Assembly: GCA_035235625.1 (NCBI GenBank)
Contig: CP141140.1
Span: 19,984,685-20,048,684, forward strand
From: Saururus chinensis
Lineage: Eukaryota; Streptophyta; Magnoliopsida; Piperales; Saururaceae
DNA length: 64,000 nt
Reading direction: 5' to 3'
Numbering within the stretch: the stretch's first letter is position 1; each line of letters opens with the position of its first letter. The position numbers and the translations under genes were made by a program. Below, one piece after another: positions 59,915-64,000 of the stretch. Under the pieces are notes generated by a model. The model ran no database searches. It was not told the origin of the DNA and saw only the letters and a list, made by a program, of their open reading frames with translations.

Positions 59915-61912
59915 ATAAAAGAGGGGTAGGGTAGAAGGCATAATTGCTAAAGGAGAAGAAGTAAAAAAGAGATATAGGTGATGGATTGGGTCAAGAAGCT
60001 AGAGGATTTAATGGGAGAAGAGGGAAGGAGAGTAATTTAAAAATACAAAGAGTTCTTGTTTCCTGGTGTAAGGAAAAATTAGAAGGAATCAATGAGGAGG
60101 CATTTTTCCCATGTTTTTCTTTTACCCATGATAAAAATCTTTTCCCACAAAAATACCCTTTCTCAAATGATAATTTTCATAAATATCCCACTTATTTACA
60201 AATGCACCATTACCATTTAAGAAATCCTAATTCTACCTCTACGGTCTACCTTTCCCACTAGGTGAGTGCAGTCAACTAGGCCTAGAGGTGGTAAAGCGCC
60301 AGCTTAGTCTAGCTCCATAAAATGGTTGGGTCATGTCCGCCCAGGATTTAAGGTCTTGGGCCTATATCAGTCTAAGACATGTCTTAATTGGGCCCAGCCG
60401 AGGCAGGCAGATTGATAGGCTCTATTTCTCCTGCCTCAAGGCCTAATAAGATAATTTATTTAAAAAAAAATTTTTGGTAGGCTCAAAGGACCCGACACTT
60501 GGGGCCCCAGAGCCATGATTACCTTTGGAGGTTACCCCAACTCAGCCACATGCCGTTTAAGGTACGTACTTAAAGGTGAACCTTTGCCACTTCTAGATGG
60601 GCCTAGCATGGCCACAACCTAGCATGACTAATATTACCCCCTCTATTGTAATGTGTTTGAAAAATTATAAATGTACAAGAGTTAAGCTAGGTATTTTTTT
60701 TTGTTAGGGTACATAAAAGAGGGGTACATTTGGTAGGTTTTTTACTTTGCCAAGGATATTTGGATTTCTTTGTCAAAACCCAAAAACTTTAATAAGGTTT
60801 TCATTATATTAATGCATTCTTTTTGTTGTTTACCCCTTGCAAATGCAGGAACATAAAGATTAATATTTTTTAATAATAATGTACACCTAAAGATTTTGCC
60901 CAACAAAAAACCCATATAGATTATGTAAATCTCACACAAAGCTCAGACTTACATATTTTGTCCAACTAAAACTCAGTTGGAAGTATTTTTTTTAGCGATA
61001 TAGTTGAGTGATTAGTTTTCCTCATTTCTTAAATATAAAGATGAGTATTTGCATTACTTATGAGTTTACCAAAAACCCATCTAACCTAACTGACTTGTTT
61101 AATTAGAGTTTATGACTAAGGTACATAAGGTTCTAGTATATAGAGATCTAACATTACACATAACTACATGCTTAAGATGATGAGTCTTGACATAATATAT
61201 AGAGGCCTAACATGGTAAGTAACATGCCACCAAAAACTATGTAGATTGTTTGACCTCTATATATCATGTTAGGACTTTTATGTACTATATTACATGACAA
61301 GCTAACAAATTATTTTTGTACGTTTGAGTCCATCAATAATGTAAAGGGAAATATTTTTTATATTTTGTATTTATAAAGTGCTTAGCGTAAATAATGTATA
61401 AGAGTAGTATATATTTAAAATCGACAGAGCATATAATAACATATGTTAAGTTTAATATTAATATATGCGCTCACATATTAAGTGACCTAGCCTGATATAT
61501 GCACCATCGATTTTAAAGATAAACGGCTCTTATATGCTTTTTACGGCTCCTATACGTTTATTAAGCACGTATTTTACACTAAGCTATTTATCATGGAAAA
61601 TAAAAAAATACTTTCCGTAAAAAAGCTCGGTCAATAAAACCGTTTATTGGCATCTTCCTCGTTGCCGTTTGTCTACATCCGCTCCACATTATTAATAAAC
61701 AATGGGCAGGTAGCAGGAGCAACGGCAGATTCCCTCGGAAATGGAGTTGACGTGCTAGCTCCTATTTTCGTCTTTCTCGTTTTGTCCTTAAATGAGTTGG
61801 TGAGAAGCTTTGAACTTTCACCGTGGCCAGTGGGTGAAGTGTAGCGGTTGAAAGAAGTGGAACCGCAGGGGAGTCAGTTGGCGGCGGCGGCGGTTGTGGA
61901 AGAACAAAGGAA
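59915..61912. other. Intergenic DNA upstream of the isoaspartyl peptidase gene
   Basis: AT-rich spacer with one hAT-type MITE (60,283-60,595). Open frames here are short and featureless. The last 300 bases, with a GGCGGCGGCGGCGG run at about 61,880, are probably promoter and 5' leader of the gene at 61,913. Confidence 0.4.
60283..60595. mobile_element. 313-bp hAT-type MITE
   Basis: The left end TAGAGGTGGTAAAG and the reverse complement of the right end TAGAAGTGGCAAAG form inverted repeats matching the TAGAGGTGGCAAA terminus often seen in plant hAT elements. The flanking 8-mers ACTAGGCC and GATGGGCC agree at 5 of 8 positions, a possible eroded 8-bp target duplication. The GC-rich interior with GGCCC words also fits this group. 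Confidence 0.65.
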
Positions 61913-64000
61913 ATGGGGTGGGCGATCGCTATCCATGGAGGGGCTGGCGACATCCCACGCACCTTGCCTCCCCACCGCCGGCAGCCTCGCGAGGCTTCCC
62001 TCCGCCACTGCCTCGAGCTCGGCGTCTCGGCCCTCAAGTCCGGCCAGTCTCCTTTAGACGTCGTCGAGCTCGTGGTACTTCTTGTCTCCTTTCTTTCTTT
62101 CTTTCTTTCTGTCTCTCTTCCTCTGCTTATTTATTGCGCTTTCCTTGTCTCTAACCATGTCCTGTATCTGGTTGTGTTTTTTCTTTCTGTTCTGTGTTTT
62201 TTGTGGTGCAACTCCATTACTGGTGGCTGAACGATTAAACTGCTTCTGCTTCTGTATGCGGTTAGCTTTGTTGATTGAATATCTTTGTGAGTGTATTTTT
62301 CATTTCGCTTACTGATTATATATTGGTGTACTTTTCCGTATTATGAATTAGGACGTAAGTTTAACGATTGTTTTTATACATTTTCTTCCATGTTAGTACC
62401 ATAACGATGCCCTATATTTTGTTTTTTCCTTAGTACACTTCGCAGGTGAGTCTCCTTTATGATTGTTTGAACTTTGATTGGGTAACTTTAGCATTAGGCA
62501 CCGAATAATTAACTTTACTAAATTTTGTGCTTCTTTTTTCAAAAGTCTTCTTTGTTTTACAGTATTATTATGTGGATCAAGTGCATTAATCTTGCCGTTG
62601 CCACCTTTTGTAGTCATTTTATATTTATTCTATGCCCTCGAATTTGGGCTAATGGTTATTAACCATTTTATAAGTTCAATTATTTGTCATTCTTTTTCTT
62701 CTATGTTGTCATGATCATCTGTTTACTGGAAGAAAAGCTACATTTTTTGTATATGATATATTGAATTCTCTATTACTGTACAATTCCGAGTTTTCCACAG
62801 GTACGTGAACTGGAGAACAGCCCTCATTATAATGCAGGCAAAGGTTCTGTTTTAACAACAGACGGTACAGTTGAGATGGAAGCATGTATCATGGAGGGCA
62901 CAACAAAAAAGTGTGGTTCTGTTTCTGGTCTCAAAACTGTTGTTAATGCCATATCTCTGGCACGACTTGTTATGGAAAAAACCCCACATATCTATCTTGC
63001 ATTTGAAGGAGCTGAGGCATTTGCAAAGGAACAAGTTAGACACTATGACTGTATCTCTTTTATTTTGTTTGTCATTAGAGTTGGTTTTTTATTCATTCAC
63101 TAGCCGCTATGTTATGTTCTCCCTGCCGAGGTGCCTTGTAAAGAAATTGCTAAAAGTGCTTGTTCCATCATTTGATGCCTAAGATGGTCATTTTTCTTTC
63201 CCTTTAATCTATTTCTGCAGTCCTTTATGCTTTTATATCTTTCTTACTGTGAAGAAATTCCGGGCATAATATATACCCCCTCTGTTCTATATTAAGTGTC
63301 TCATTTAAAAAAAAATTCATCCCACATTAATTATCTCATTTCCCCCTGTTCATCCAATTATGGAGCTTCTAATATGCTTCTTCCCATTTTAGGAGCAGCA
63401 TGGGGATCTAAGTCAGAAAAGCTATAAAAAAAATTTATATCCTTGGTGAGCATGACTGCAGTTTTTTCCTTCATTGAATGGCTTCTTAACTCTTAGTGTT
63501 GATATTTCTCCAGTGAAGAACATATAACCATCATCGAAGACAGTTTTACTAGCTAAATGACTGATATATACTCATAGAGAGAAATATATCCACGGCCAAT
63601 GTATATGGGAGAGGGTTTGTTCCTTGATAGGCCTCTGAAGCTAACATTAATATTAAGCTTGGAGTTGGCTCATCAGTTTTTTATCTGTAACATTCAAAAT
63701 GGCCCCTACTTATTAGCACTATGTCACTTGGGAAATCACCTTTGAGCAGTAGATAGACGGTAGAGGACCTTCTATATGAAGGGGATTGGTCATTTATTGG
63801 GGCTGTCTGGTTGGATTTAAAATGATTTCTTCACCTGGTGAAGCTTTTACTATCTACGCTATTTACCATTGTAAGAGAAGTTTTCTTGCCCTGGGTTTAG
63901 TAAATGTGCCTTAGAATTTTTAGGTCCTTATCCAATTGCCCTCTGATGCTATCGCCCTGGTTGAAATCACCTCAACTTGTTAAGATACAACAAATTTGTA
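61913..64000 (+). CDS. Isoaspartyl peptidase/L-asparaginase, 5' part (runs off the window)
   Basis: Plant-type L-asparaginases are Thr-type Ntn-hydrolases that hydrolyse asparagine to aspartate and ammonia and cleave isoaspartyl dipeptides; a proenzyme self-cleaves before the catalytic Thr. Visible exons are 61913-62074 ([35 protein letters not shown]) and 62801-63034 ([50 protein letters not shown]), both phase 0, coding the first 132 residues of about 320. The IHGGAG motif and NAGKGSVLT are family hallmarks. The next exon should resume before the G(T)VGC catalytic Thr segment. I could not find it by 64,000, so intron 2 is at least 966 bp. Intron 1 is 726 bp and contains a TTTC repeat. The start is set by alignment to family N-termini. 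Confidence 0.88.
62089..62111 (+). repeat. (TTTC)n microsatellite in intron 1
   Basis: About five TTTC units just after the first exon of the isoaspartyl peptidase gene. Confidence 0.7.
63035..64000 (+). other. Intron 2 (partial) of the isoaspartyl peptidase gene
   Basis: No exon recognised. A Stowaway-like terminus (CCCCCTCTGTTCTATATTAA) lies at about 63,278 without a recognised partner end. Confidence 0.45.

Noticed and set aside
1-64000. CRISPR array, operon or phage structure
   Set aside because: Introns, polyadenylation signals and plant families throughout show nuclear plant DNA; no direct repeats with regular spacers were seen.

Overview
This is a window of plant nuclear DNA, from a eudicot by its gene content. 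The evidence is large intron-containing genes with GT-AG splice sites, AT-rich intergenic DNA, a phytochrome C gene with the four-exon plant layout, FBD-type F-box genes, and several plant transposon classes. Legumes lack PHYC, so they are unlikely. I cannot name the species from sequence alone.

Layout. 1-2.4 kb: an intact three-exon F-box/LRR/FBD gene followed by a decayed fragment of a paralogue. 2.95-7.2 kb: a DNA element with terminal inverted repeats of about 400-450 bp. 8.1-10.3 kb: a second intact F-box/LRR/FBD gene. 11.6-17.9 kb (minus strand): PHYC, complete, 1,121 aa, convergent with the second F-box gene. 17.9-26.9 kb: AT-rich intergenic DNA with a 402-bp MITE. 26.9-33.8 kb: a full-length but decayed Mutator-like element (MULE) carrying a MURA transposase pseudogene and a plant-mobile-domain (PMD) pseudogene. 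36.4-44.7 kb (minus strand): an eight-exon gene for an organellar EngA/Der double-GTPase with small elements in its introns. 47.6-48.7 kb: a secreted Pollen Ole e 1/proline-rich protein gene. 50.5-59.9 kb: retroelements, namely a probable solo LTR, a deleted Ty3/gypsy derivative keeping only integrase C-terminus plus chromodomain, and a minus-strand LTR element whose interior holds pieces of apparently two host genes. 61.9 kb to the end: the first two exons of an isoaspartyl peptidase/L-asparaginase gene that runs off the window.

The host genes are not a pathway: red/far-red light sensing (PHYC), probable SCF-type ubiquitin ligase adaptors (F-box), organellar ribosome assembly (Der), a cell-wall protein and asparagine catabolism. 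Splice junctions were worked out by eye; for every intact gene the exon phases close without a stop.

The most unusual content is in the mobile DNA. It includes the gene-capturing LTR element at 55,649-59,914; the MULE plus PMD composite, whose inverted repeats are made of nested palindromes shared with the small MITE at 23,754-24,155; and the long-TIR element at 2,955-7,195, whose interior holds an unrecognised coding remnant.
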